Of a DNA stretch of 64,000 nucleotides, positions 23,093-33,673 are shown in pieces. Every line of letters begins with the position of its first letter. Within the stretch, counting starts at the first letter, position 1. This DNA comes from Cryptomeria japonica. Taxonomy: Eukaryota > Streptophyta > Pinopsida > Cupressales > Cupressaceae. Location of the stretch: positions 693,044,083 through 693,108,082 of the forward strand of contig NC_081412.1 in assembly GCF_030272615.1 (NCBI RefSeq). Direction: 5' to 3'. The notes under the pieces are model-generated. The model was given only the letters and a program-made list of their open reading frames with translations, ran no database searches and was not told the origin of the DNA. Both the position numbers and the translations under genes were made by a program.

Positions 23093-26000
23093 TCAATTCT
23101 TTTCATAATTTTCCTGTCTATCGAGAATCTTAGGAGTACTTCTATAACAATCATGACAAATGATTTGCCAGACATCTTCAGGGAGTACATGTTCTCCCAT
23201 CCATGTGGTCATCACTTCCTTATTAACTATTGGAGTGGCGGCCCAGTCAGTAGAACTGTTGGCCTCCCGGTAAATGTGGGAAATGTACCTTTTTTTGAAG
23301 GTGCAAATGAGGTCTCTAGCAGAGGTAATAATGTTGTTGATCGACCATGAAGGTTTTGAGACCACCTTAAGACAATTTATGATATTATTTGAATCCCCTT
23401 CGATCCAAAGGTAGGGACAATTCCAATTTTTGGCTAGGAGGATACCCTGGAGAGTAGCCATTGCTTTGGTTTTGTGGTTAGTTTGAACCCCAATAGGGAC
23501 AACAACCATTTCCTTGCACATTCCTTTGTCATCTCTTAGAATAGCCCCACAACTTGAAGGACCCGGGTTACCTTTGGTAGCACCATCAAAATTAACTTTG
23601 AACCAACCTTGGGGAGCAGTTTGCCAAATAGCATCAAGCCTTTTATTATGAGAGGGGTTAGAGCTATCAGAACACTTCATGTTCCAAGCCCTAAGAATGA
23701 TAGCTTCCTGAAGGTTGTTCACAACACAAGGACCCTCATTGATCTCTATATTCTCCTGAATAGCCCATTGGATTTTCTAGAACACAATATCCTGGTTGAG
23801 TGAAACATCCCTAAAGATTAGGTTATTTCTTTCTTTCCAAAGACCCCATAGGATGTGAGGAAGTGAGAGCTACCACAAATAACTCCAAAAAGAGTTAGAC
23901 CATTTTATGTTTCAGGAGGATAACAAATCTGAGATGGTTTTGGGGAACACCTAGGCAATACTAAAACTAATGAGGAACCTTTCCCAAATGGAGGCTGAGA
24001 AGGGGCAGTGGATGGCCAGGTGATCCATAGACTCTTCTTCCTGAAGGCAAAGAGAACATCTATTGGGGAAAGCAAAGCCTCTACATTTCAGGTTGTCAAG
24101 GGTTAAGATTTTGTTGTGAAGGACGGTCAAGAAGAAGAAGTTGATCTTGTGGGTAAGGCCTCTAATATAGACTTTAGACCAGATGCAATTCACTAAAGGA
24201 TTAGGGGTCAGGATACCAAACATGGAAGAGACAATGAGGGTACCTTTAGGATTATGTTTACAGATCAAGGAGTCAGCTTCATGGTTCAACCAGACCACAA
24301 ACAGATGAGTCTTAAGCTTAGAGAGAATTAGGTGAATGCTTTCAATATTCTGCCATTCATTTCCAGTCCAATACTCAGCAACTAAGGAGCCATAAGATCT
24401 AATACAAGAGGGAGAAAAGGGGTCCCATTCATTGATTTCTATAAGAGGTTTTCCAAAAAGCCAGGGATCCTCCCAGAAATGAACTTTCCTACCATTTCCA
24501 ACTTTCTAGATGACTCCTTTAGCTATACTTTCTTTACATTTTGAAGCATAATTCCATATGTGGGAACCATTAATACTAATGTCAGAGTTGATAAAAGAAG
24601 ACAGGAAGAGGAAAGAAGAGAGTATTTACTTTGCCAAATTTTACACCATTCAGTATCAAGATGGAACATTCTCCAGACTTGTTTGGACAGAAGTGCTTTA
24701 TTCAGAGTACAGACCCTTCTCAGTCCTAGCCCGCCATGTCTCTTCAGTTTACAAACTTGGTCCCAAGCCACCAGAGACATTCTTTTCTTGTCCTCAACCC
24801 CAGACCAAAGGAATCTTCTTTGGATTTTCTCAATAGCATCAACATACTTCATAGGAATTATGAAAAGGCTGAGTGCATATATCAGAATACTTTGAAGAGA
24901 AGCTTTAAGGAGTTGGAGCTTTCTAGCCCGACTAAGGAGGGCTCCTTTCCATCCAGCTAACTTTTTCTGGAATTTGTCCACTAGAGAGCTCCAAAAGGAG
25001 TCAGGCGGAGTAGTGCCCATAGGGAGACCAAGGTAATTTGCAGGAAGATCAACAATCCTACACTCCAGGATTCTATTGATTCTTTGTTGTCTCCTCTCCA
25101 AAGTGTTGATGAAAAAGACTTCTCTTTTGGTCCAATTGATAAGCTGGCCAGATGCAGAGGCAAACTTGCAAAGATTACTCTTCAAAATTTTAGCTTCAGA
25201 GATACTAGAGTCCCCCATGATAATTGTATCATCGACAAATTTTTGATGAGAACAAATCAGATCTGTAGAGGATGGGTGGAGGCCCTTAAAGGAGCCTTGC
25301 ATCACCAAATTATCTGTACTCCTTCCAAAGCATTCTGCCATAATAATAAAAAGGATAAGGGAAATAGGATCCCCTTGCCTCAGACCTCTAGAAGCTTGGA
25401 AAAAAGGGGAAGGTGAATCGTTGATAAGGACACCAAAAGAAGTAGAAGAGATAAGATGGGTGATGAGATCCACAACTCTGGAGGAGAAACCAAAAGACCT
25501 GAGGACCTTCAAGAGAAAATCCCAATCAACCCTATCATAGGCTTTGGAGAGGTCAAGATTAAGAATAAGATCCTGCTTCTTAGCTTTAACTAGAGAATGG
25601 ATGTTCTCATGGATAGTGATAATAGAATGTAGAATTTGACGACCAGGAACAAAACTAGTTTGCTAGTGGCTGATAATAGCTGGAAGGATGGAAAGCAATT
25701 TGGTTGTAAGGACCTTAGATATTATCTTATAAAAGGAATTGTAGAGACTGATAGGTCTGAATTTGTCCATGGAGTCGACCCCTTGAGATTTAGAAATGAG
25801 AGCCAAAAAAGTGTCATTGATTTCTTTCAGAAGTTTCCTAGCCCTGAAAAATTCCTTAACTCCATTGGTAACATCTTTCCCGACAATGTCCCAAAAATCT
25901 TGGAAGAAGAACATTGGAAAACCATCTGGGCCCGGTGCTTTGTTACCATCAAAGGAGAAGACAACATTTTTTATTTCTTGATTAGAAGGAATGGAGGAAA

Positions 26001-27306
26001 GGGAAGCATTCTTATAATCATCTATGAGACAAGGGATGTTAAGGAGAAAAGAAGATCGGTCTTTAGCTTCCAATCTGTTATCCCTCTTAAGTAGATTCAA
26101 AAAAAAACTTTTGGCTTCCTTTCTGATTTCCTCCTCCTTAGTAATCTCCCCTTTATCCACCACGAGCTTGGAGATCCTGTTAACTACTCTATGCTTGATA
26201 GTCGATATATGGAAGAATCTTGTGTTCCTATCACCTTCCTTAAGCTAGATGCTTCTTGATCTCTGCTTCCAAAAGTATTCCTCTTTGGCAATGATGTTGT
26301 GATATTTTTTGAGAACCTCATTTTCTTCAGCAATGGACACAGTTCTAAAACCATCTTTCTGGATTTGAGTTTGAATTTCTTTGAGATCCTCCTGCACTTT
26401 ACTTTTGGCCTCAAAAATGTTCCCAAAGCTAGACTTATTCCAGATTCTTATGTTATCCTTAATACTCTTAAGCTTCTTAACAACTCTATACATTGCAATT
26501 CCTTCCACTTAGATGCTCCACCATTTCTGGATATTACATTTGATGTCTGGGTGGAGGGTCCACATTTTTTTTAAACTGAAGGGGAATTTTCTCCTTCTTT
26601 TGATGTATTCAGCATTAAAGGTAATGGGAAAATGATCCGAGCCAACCTGAGTGTGAGCTGACAGAGAATAGAAATAATGACTAAACCAGTCATCAGAAAC
26701 GAGAGTCCTATCAAGGCGGACTTGGATGAGGTCTATACTAGTTCTCCTATTAGTCCAAGTATAATTACATCCTTGAATTTCCAAATCATTGAGGGCCTTA
26801 GAATTTATGAAGTCCATAAGGGCCAATCTTCTTTCCAACTGGGGGGGGCTTCGTCCATATTTTTCCTCTTCTCTCAAAGGAGTGTTAAAATCTCCCATAA
26901 CCAACTAGCTAAGATTCCTAAAGCTATCCCTAGCTTGAATAAGATTTTTCCAAAAGGAATTTCTAGCCTTTAAGGTGTTGGGAGCATAGATGTTAGTAAG
27001 GAACCAAGTAGTACCATCTTTCAAATGCTTGAATTTGATACATGAGAAATTATTGTCCTAGATGATAATTTGCTCTTTGACAGAATTGAGATTCTAGATG
27101 GTAGCAATGCCTCCTAAAGCACCTTCAGAACTTCCACCACTGACTTTTCAATTTTTGAAAAACTTAAAAGATTCAACTTTCTCTTTACTCATTTTGGTTT
27201 CTTGAATTAGAAAGATATCAGGTTAACAATCCCTTATTATATTCCTGATAATATCTTGCTTATGGGGGTTATTAAGTCCCCTAATATTCCAAGAAATAAT
27301 CTTCAT
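23093..27306 (-). pseudogene. LINE-2 ORF2: endonuclease, reverse transcriptase, RNase H
   Basis: Starts MKIISWNIRGLNNPHKQD at 27306, with its ATG overlapping the ORF1 stop. Endonuclease motifs: FLTNIYAPNT, VMGDFNTPLREEEK, LNDLEIQGCNYTWTNRR, VGSDHFPITF. RT (about 26160-24520): GNKAPGPDGFPMFFFQDFWD, KFRPISLYNSFYKIISKVLT, GLRQGDPISLILF, catalytic FVDDTIIMG, ANYLGLPMG, WKGALLSRARKLQLLKASLQ and GGLGLRRV. A zf-RVT-like CSLCLQEEESMDHLAIHC lies at about 24060. RNase H: VNFDGATKGNPGPSSCG, KTKAMATLQG, WIEGDSNN, YREANSSTDWAA. One frameshift near 24500 and about ten stops. In this RNase H the catalytic Glu position reads Met or Thr. Confidence 0.92.
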
Positions 27307-29044
27307 AGGTACTTACCAATTTCTAACTCCTTAAGAGTCTTCTGGGTTCCATCTACAATATTCTTGCTGGCCTCCTTAATTCTGACTGTGTGGTTAGAGG
27401 GATGGCTTGGGGAGGAGGTATACCCGACATCCACTTGAGCAATTCTGCTAGATTTTCTTATGAGAGAAGTCAATGGAGTTGATCCTTTCTTATTCCTTTG
27501 CTTTGGTATTTTCCATTCGGCATCTGTCTTAGGATCTGCTACCGGGTTGGTTAATATTTTAGAGATTTCTTCTTCATTTCCCCATTTAGGAGATCAAGAA
27601 GCATTTGAGTCATTAAGATCAGTGTCGACTGATTTTGAGCTCCAGACTGAATCTGAGAGGTTCATGCCCAAAATTGCACATTTTTGAGCTTCTTGGATTT
27701 TGAAGCTAGGCATGAGCAAAGAGGAATCAATATTTTCTTCTTGAGACATAGTGATTTCCCCTTCCTTTGGTTGATAATTTTCCTCTTGCAGCTCATTTCC
27801 TTCACAGGTGTCAGCCACCACTTCTGAAAAGTTGTTAGGTTGGTTAATCTAGTCTTTCTGCTCCCTTGCTTGAGAAGTGATCAGGAGGTTGACTTTATCT
27901 AGATCATTTCTTTGAGCTTCCTGCATAAAAGGCCTGGAGATAGAGGCTGCTTCTGTCTTCTCCCCCAAGGGGTGATTAGGGATTTCATCTTTTCTGTCTA
28001 AGCTTTTCACTTGCCAAACCTTTTTATTTGGGGCCCTTTGGTTCTTAGAGGGGGGCTTCGGTTGCCAAGATTCTGCCTTGGGTTTGGTGGGACATGACTT
28101 CTCCCAGTGCCCCACTTTTTTACAATGGAAGTAGGCAAAGGGAATAGGTTCATATTCAATATGTTGCTTCCATGTTCCCATCTTTGAAACTAGATCTATT
28201 TGGTCTGGCATATCTGCATCGTGGGATACCCCTATGCAAAACCTAGCATGAGTGAGTCTCTTTTTAGATGTTGTAACTAGGTCTATGGAAAGCAATTCAC
28301 CAAAAGAGTTTTCAATTCCACAGAAGATACTTTCAGCCCAATATTCCAAAGGTAGGCCTGGCAACTTAACCCAGTCAAGAACTTGTGATAGAAGAGAGTC
28401 TTTCATATTCAGATTCAGTTGCCATTTTTTGGAGGACCAAGGCTTTCTTTCCAACCATCCAGGGACTTCCGCAAAGAATCAAGAGTTTATCTTCTTCGCA
28501 CAAAAAAGAAAAGGACAAAAGGCCTTTGGGAAGGGCCGAAATTTCAACATTACCCTTAAGGGCCCATTTTCATTTAGGTCCTAACAATTTCAATATTAGG
28601 ATGCGGCCCCATGCATTTTCCTACAAAAGAGTTCAACATACTATTAATGTTGTGGTCCAAAACTAGATCAGGAATAGAGATAGTGAACTTACCTTCAGAA
28701 GGATCAGATATATTCTTGATAGGAGGGAGTGAGGATTTGCTAGTTGGTCTAGTTCCAAATAGAGAAGACCATTTTTTAGATTCTATTCCTCTCACCCCGA
28801 AGCCATCACATGGAATGGCCCCCCCGCAGTTTCCTTCTCCCAAGGGCCCAGAGGGACCCTCAGTCTTTTCTGGCAAGGTACCGCTAGTCTGTTGAATAGT
28901 AGCAGCATCCAGAGAGTCCGGAGGCTTATCCTTCTCCCCTACAGGACCAGATATGATTTGGCCACTCCCATCATTGGAACCAGGGTTCTTTCCTTGCAGA
29001 CAGTTTGAATTTTGAATTCCCCTATTGTCACTTCCTTCCCCCAT
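27303..29044 (-). pseudogene. LINE-2 ORF1: DUF4283-like protein with zinc knuckle
   Basis: RNA-binding partner of ORF2. The ATG at 29044 opens MGEGSDNRGIQNSNCLQGKN. The DUF4283-like domain includes SLFGTRPTSKSSLPPIKNIS, WALKGNVEISALPKG, SPWMVGKKALVLQK, DWVKLPGLPLEYWAE and GELLSIDLVTT. A knuckle FAYFHCKKVGHWEKSC lies near 28120, with its first Cys replaced by Tyr. The tail is polar and ends GTQKTLKELEIGKYL, with the TGA at 27305-27303 overlapping the ORF2 start as ATGA. There is a frameshift near 28575-28454 and stops at 27846 and 27594. Confidence 0.87.
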
Positions 29045-29064
29045 AGCGCTCCAATTTTTTAGTA

Positions 29065-29080
29065 TTTCCTTGTTATTGTT
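29065..29080. repeat. Target-site duplication of LINE-2, right copy
   Basis: TTTCCTTGTTATTGTT, exact match to 21049-21064. Confidence 0.93.
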
Positions 29081-30115
29081 CATACCCTTCTTTTCCTTGT
29101 TTTCCATCTTGGTCACTTCCTTCTTAGGGATAACCTCTTAAGGTGGATCATCATTCTTCCCTTTCATTTTCCATTTCTACTTCAAATTGCTATTAGTTTT
29201 ACTATTCTTACCCTTCTTGGACATACAAGATTTCCCCTAATGAGCTAACTTTTTACAATGAAAACACACAAATGGGAGAGATTCATATTCAATCACTTGG
29301 GTCCATTTCCCTAGTTTAGACAAAATCTCAATGGATTGAGGCATATCCATAATTTGATTAACATTAACACAAATATGAGAAAAACCCAACCTAGATTTGG
29401 CTGTAGTCATCGGTTCGGTCAACAAAAGTTCATCGAATGAGCCCGCAATCCCTTTAAAACCCTCCTCATTCCAAAACTCCAATGGAATGCTAGGAAGATG
29501 CATCCACACAGGCACCAAAACAAAAAATGAATCATCCATAGGAAGGTTAGGAGCCCATTTCTGTAAAGCCAAAGTTGACTTGCCAAACATCCATGGCCCT
29601 TCGCAGAGCGATTTGTTCATATCTTCTTCATTATTAAAAGCAAAGGAGAAAAACCCCCTAGGCAAAGCCGCCACATCCACTTGGCCTTCGAGAACCCATT
29701 TTCTCCTTATAAAGTTCCTTATGACATTGATGTTTGGTCTAAAACCAACAAACCGTTCAACCAAAGTCATAGCTAATCCAGAAATAGTGAAATCAACCAG
29801 CTTATTCGACATAGATATAGCAAAAACCCTTGTCACTGGATCAGAAAGATTTTTAACTTCTGGAAGTCTAGATTGCACCAAAGGCCTAACTCCAAAAAGA
29901 GCCATCCATTTCTTTTCTTTACCTCTATCATGTGGGTCCCCAGTTTTGGAATCTTTGTCTTCCACCAATTTGATTGTCACCTTATCCCCCTTAGTACCCT
30001 GAGATGCCTGGGAACCTGCATGATCTCCATCTCCAGTCGCAGAAAGACCGCCATCCCCATGTTTGAAATTTGAATTTACTACTCACCGCTCCCCTCCTCC
30101 CACAAAGTCTACCAT
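29065..30115 (-). pseudogene. LINE-1 ORF1, N-terminal part (DUF4283-like, CCHC)
   Basis: The ATG at 30115 opens MVDFVGGGER, then an in-frame TGA at 30085-30083, then VVNSNFKHGDGGLSATGDGD. From 29980 a 247-codon open stretch covers the DUF4283-like domain: KKWMALFGVRPLVQSRLPEV, RRKWVLEGQVDVAALPRGFF, CEGPWMFGKSTLALQKWAPN, VWMHLPSIPLEFWNEEG, then the knuckle CFHCKKLAH..GKSC, whose second half follows a stop at 29238. A basic region leads to MENKEKKGMNNNKE, where LINE-2 has inserted. The protein aligns domain for domain with LINE-2 ORF1. Confidence 0.88.
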
Positions 30116-30125
30116 TCGTTACCTA

Positions 30126-30138
30126 AGTGATGCTAGTT
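30126..30138. repeat. Target-site duplication of LINE-1, right copy
   Basis: AGTGATGCTAGTT, exact match to 14352-14364. Copia B resumes immediately after it. Confidence 0.93.
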
Positions 30139-30510
30139 GGAATTAGTTTGGTATGCATTTACAGAGCTACTATTCATTCCAAATTGATGTGTTGGTGCTA
30201 CTACTTAGGGGGAGTAGTCATATGTGTGGTTCAGTGGATTTATGATTTTTCTTTGATGTTTATGTCACATTTTTGGCATTGATATCAAAGGGGGAGAGAT
30301 ATATGTGAAAAAAAGAGCTTTACAAAATATCAGTCAAAGGGGAGAGATCAAAGATTAATAGGGATATCATTAACAGGGGGAGTTTCTTAACTTCATTGTA
30401 ATATCATCTTATGGGAGATTGTTGGTTGTCTTCCTTTGGGAGAGACTTGTATCACATTTCTTGGTACTTGGATTTTTTTCAAATCTAGTATTGCCATCAA
30501 AGGGGGATAT
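30139..30510 (+). promoter_or_regulatory. 3' tail of copia B with multiple polypurine tracts
   Basis: Noncoding tail between RNase H and the 3' LTR. It contains five purine tracts: AGGGGGAG (30207-30214), AAAGGGGGAGAGA (30287-30299), AAAGGGGAGAGA (30336-30347), AGGGGGAG (30375-30382) and AAAGGGGGATAT (30499-30510) abutting the LTR. The last should prime plus-strand DNA synthesis. Serial tracts of this kind are a described hallmark of Sireviruses. Confidence 0.8.
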
Positions 30511-31739
30511 TGTTGGTGAATTTGATGAATTGATTATGTGTTGCATTGTTGTTTTGTCATTAATGGCAACACCAACTGTTTTGGTTGTTTACCGATTTTC
30601 GATAGGTTCCAATAGAGCGGTTGGATTGTGATATTGATTCGGTATTCTCTCATATGCTTTGGTTTGTGGAATTGGTTTGGATTTGTCATTCATGCTATTC
30701 AGATGTGTATCATGATTAGTTGGTTTGGGATTTGATGACTAAGGAGCAATCATTTGTTCTAGTAAGCCTTTTGGTCACTAGTAAGGGTTTTATCGGAAGA
30801 GATTTGTTGAAGATCTTTTGATGCACTTGATAAGTGGTGTTTGTGCGGCTTCTAGATGGCTTTCAAGATGTTGTTGGTTATCTTGTTTGTGTTCCTATTG
30901 ATCGGTGGTGTTGCATTTAGGACCGGACCTAATGATATCTTATTCTACTAGGTTATGGATCAGTTTATGTAATGTGTTGGTGGATGATCTTGATGCTTTA
31001 TCAGTTGGATCTATTCATTGGGTAATGTTGTTTCGGTCTTGGGCTGACTTGGTTGATCATTGGATTACAGGTTTATGTTATGAATTTATTGTATTATCTT
31101 TTAGGTGGCCGACCTAATTTTTTAGGTCCTGTGTTGATATAAATATGATGTAAGATCTCTTTGTAGATCGTGGGTTTTGGGGATATAGGATTATCTGTGT
31201 GCGAATAAGGTTGTAATTATATGTAGAGGTTTTGGTTGATCATAGATGATCAAATTAGGTTGGTGAAAGAGGTTTAAGACCTCAAGTACTAAGCTTAACC
31301 AAAACTGTACTTAGGCATAAGAGATGTTATTCTTCTAGTTCACTCTTGTTTCCAAATTGTAGTCTAGATTTATTTTGTAGTGAGTGAGGCTCCTTTTGTG
31401 ATGAGCAGTGCACTCTAGACTGTTGGCCTTTCTGCATGTGTAGGCCCCTCTTTTTGTAATCACATACTTACTATAGAAGTATTATTTGACTGTGGGTAGG
31501 CTTCCCATCGTGGTTTTTTCCTTTACCAAGTTTTCCACATACAAATCTTGGTGTTATATTTTGTGGATGGTTGGTAATTGTTTTGTGGCTTATATTTGTG
31601 CTTAACTATTATATCTACTATTCCAGTATTTGGTTTATGTATTCCAGTAATAAGGTTTTAATGCTTAAAGTTCTATAATCTATTGATAATTGATTCACCC
31701 CCCTCTTAGTTGTCCACTGGTTATCTAAGCTATCTACTA
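30511..31739 (+). repeat. 3' LTR of copia B
   Basis: Begins TGTTGGTGAATTTGATG and ends GCTATCTACTA, where the terminal CA has become TA. It aligns along its length with 8924-10141. Flanked by GTGGG (31740-31744), the target duplication. Confidence 0.9.
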
Positions 31740-32129
31740 GTGGGTACTCTTAGGAAAAGAAATGGAATGTGTAGTAGTTTTATGGCCTTTGTCTTTGATG
31801 GAAAAGGGAGAGAGATTGAGCAATTATGGGAGAGATTGAGCAGTTTTGGGAGAGATGGTTATTTGGAAGAGATAGAGTAGTTTTTGTAGTGTTTCGAATA
31901 GAGAAGTATTGTTTTGCAGGTTGGTCATTTTGCAAGGTGTGCACCCTTGGTCTTTGTGCATAAAAAGAAGTATGTTTGCGACATGGCTTAACTATCTCTC
32001 ATGGATTCTATGTATGTTGGTTGTATCAGGCATTAACAAGTCGATCTTTTGGTGCAATGACAAGCACTCCTAATAGTTCAAGTGTTGAGTTTAGTCAAGT
32101 GTTTCCATGAATGACAAATGGGGATATTG
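31740..32129 (+). other. 3' untranslated tail of copia A, second part
   Basis: Resumes A after B. It holds a short imperfect tandem repeat, GGGAGAGATTGAGCA(A/G)TT, at about 31808-31858. The A polypurine tract AAATGGGGATAT lies directly before the 3' LTR (32118-32129). No coding potential. Confidence 0.8.
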
Positions 32130-32217
32130 TTGGAAGTATGTGTTGTTGTGGTTGTCATTGATCTCAAACTTGTTATTCCAGATAGTTGTTGGTCAAAAAT
32201 GTTTGTGGTGCAAAGAT
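32130..32217 (+). repeat. 3' LTR of copia A, first 88 bp
   Basis: TGTTGGAAGTATGTGTTGTT matches the 5' LTR start exactly. Similarity continues to GTGCAAAGAT, where element C begins. AAGAT (32213-32217) should be the target duplication of C. Confidence 0.88.
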
Positions 32218-33635
32218 TGTTGGCATTTAATCATTTGATCTTAACTAGTAATTGCTTGTATACTTGATACAACAGGTACATGTTTGATTAGATTGTTGTA
32301 TGATGACTATGTTGTATGTTGTTATTGATGGAAACTATGTTTTTTACAGTCATCTAAGTCCTATAGGTCAATCGACAAGGCTAAACTGGTAAGTAGAGAG
32401 AGTTTTATCAGAACAGGTAATTAGGCCTTTAACTAGTAAAAAATAGACATAGTTATATTTTGACAATCGGTACAAGAAATCTATGAAGAATGGGGTGATG
32501 TGGTTTGACAACAACAATAAATGATGGTAGATAAAGTCATTTTTTTGACCGCGCATACTGATTTGACCAGATGAATGAGATGTGATTGACAGAGCAGGTA
32601 TTCTGACTGACACTTAACTGGTAGTGATGAAAATCACTCAGATCAGTAAAACGACACACAATTGGATTTTTAATGTCAATGGCCGACATAACTAAAGCGT
32701 ACAATAAAATATTGTTTAGATGCATTGAACCTAGGGAATTTTAACAAGGTTCTAGCCAACCTTATGATGATTTTAAATGTGTGATGAGGTATGAAAGGAT
32801 ATATGTGTATGAGCTTGAGAGTGTGAAAGATCATTAGCAAATTTTGTATTTTTGATAGTGCGATGATCAAAGGAGTTGAGAGATGAAGTCTATGTGATGT
32901 TGTAATGTTCTGAAGCAGATCTTATTAGACACAAAAGGTGTTATACTGAGATCATTTGTACTTTTTGTCTCCCTAATAGTTGCAGCAAGAAAATCCTCTT
33001 ACAAGGTCACTCCTAACATGGTGCGGTTAGATACTAACAATTCTAATCAATAAATCCTCTAGCCAGGTGACATATTAATTTGTGTTTGCAAATCCCAGTA
33101 ACTTGGGTAGCTCTGAATAGGGCTGGTCCTCACAGGGCTCTTTTGTAAAGCTCTTAATTGGGCTTAGACACTCCTAACATGGTGTGCACTTAACTGGGTA
33201 GGTCCTAACAGGCCTTATATCTTTAAGTCCCCTAACAAGGCAACTCTCAAAAAGGGTGGTAAATCCTCACACATGGTTGATCCTAACAAATCATTAGGAT
33301 CCTCATAGGGCTGATAGGTAAATCCCCTAACTGGGTGACTCTTAACTAGGTCTTTTCCTAATAGGGTATATCATTATAAGACCTTAACTGGTCAAGATTT
33401 CTATTCTACAGATAGTTATCTTGTGGGTACTAATTCTCATCGTGGTTTTTCCCATTTGTGTTTTCCACGTATAAATTATTTGTGTTATGTGGTCTTTATA
33501 CTATTATTTGATTGCATATGTGATTGTGTTTCTCATTTTCTTATCAAGTTTCTAGTTGTTAAGGTGCATAATCAAATTTGTGTTATTTTTACTTGTGCTG
33601 ATTCACCCCCCTCTCAGTACCTTATAAGTTCATCA
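32218..33635 (+). repeat. 5' LTR of copia C
   Basis: Begins TGTTGGCATTTAATC and ends AAGTTCATCA, followed by the primer site. The pyrimidine tract TTCACCCCCCTCTCAG precedes the end, as in LTRs A and B. 1418 bp. No partner LTR in the window, so the boundaries rest on the insertion point in A and on the primer site. Confidence 0.8.
32985..33385 (+). repeat. CCTAAC-A-GG array in LTR C
   Basis: A dozen or so imperfect copies of a word near TCCTAACAAGGT/TCCCCTAACTGGGT, spaced 20-45 bp apart, for example at 33016, 33166, 33207, 33228, 33281 and 33324. Each can pair weakly with itself (CCTAA...TTAGG) and so may fold in RNA. Confidence 0.6.
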
Positions 33636-33636
33636 A

Positions 33637-33649
33637 TTGGTATCATAGC
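33637..33649 (+). promoter_or_regulatory. Primer-binding site of copia C
   Basis: TTGGTATCATAGC, one mismatch from the initiator Met-tRNA primer site intact in B. Confidence 0.85.
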
Positions 33650-33673
33650 CTAACTTCCTTAAGGATTAACTTC

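Larger units (their letters stand above)
21065..29064 (-). mobile_element. LINE-2: full-length copy of the same LINE family, inserted in LINE-1
   Basis: 8.0 kb element in the same orientation as its host LINE, with an exact 16-bp duplication. It has ORF1 (29044-27303), ORF2 (27306-23093), ORF3 (22935-21229) and a 3' end of 164 bp. Its 5' end, TACTAAAAAATTGGAGCGCT, starts 20 bases before the ORF1 ATG, so the copy looks complete. Order and spacing match LINE-1. ORF3 is better preserved than in LINE-1, consistent with a younger insertion. Confidence 0.93.
14365..30125 (-). mobile_element. LINE-1: L1-like retrotransposon with RNase H and third ORF
   Basis: Full-length minus-strand LINE of about 7.7 kb once LINE-2 is discounted. 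It is flanked by the exact 13-bp duplication AGTGATGCTAGTT. Reading 5' to 3' (right to left): ORF1 from 30115, interrupted by LINE-2 and resuming at 21064; ORF2 (20493-16298) with APE endonuclease, RT and RNase H; ORF3 (16128-14550); short 3' end. No poly(A) tail is visible; the 3' terminus ends TTTTTCCTACAATCAAA. Its 5' end lies only 10 bases from the ORF1 ATG. Confidence 0.92.
8924..31739 (+). mobile_element. Sirevirus-like Ty1-copia element B (interrupted by LINEs)
   Basis: Complete in outline: LTR 8924-10141, Met-tRNA primer site, gag, protease, integrase, RT, RNase H (to 14351), a tail with five polypurine tracts, and LTR 30511-31739. Target duplication is GTGGC/GTGGG. Copia order, multiple polypurine tracts and CCGG-containing U3 words are hallmarks of Sireviruses as I know them. 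The LTRs differ by roughly 10-15% by eye, more than the LTR pairs of D or F, so B is the older insertion. A 15.8 kb LINE-into-LINE block sits at 14365-30125. Confidence 0.9.
674..32217 (+). mobile_element. Ty1-copia element A (outermost, interrupted)
   Basis: Outermost element of the nest. It runs 5' LTR (674-1821), primer-binding site, gag (1880-2697), interruption S (2698-7004), protease (7010-7500), RT/RNase H (7521-8850), interruption B (8924-31739), 3' untranslated tail (31740-32129) and the first 88 bp of the 3' LTR (32130-32217), which is then cut by element C. The domain order protease - (integrase lost) - RT - RNase H is the copia order. It is a dead copy: many in-frame stops, integrase deleted, and the RT active-site YVDD reads YVND. 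Confidence 0.9.

Noticed and set aside
25636-26094. + strand frame of 152 codons opposite LINE-2.
   Set aside because: Exactly antisense to the RT domain of LINE-2, which has clear motifs.
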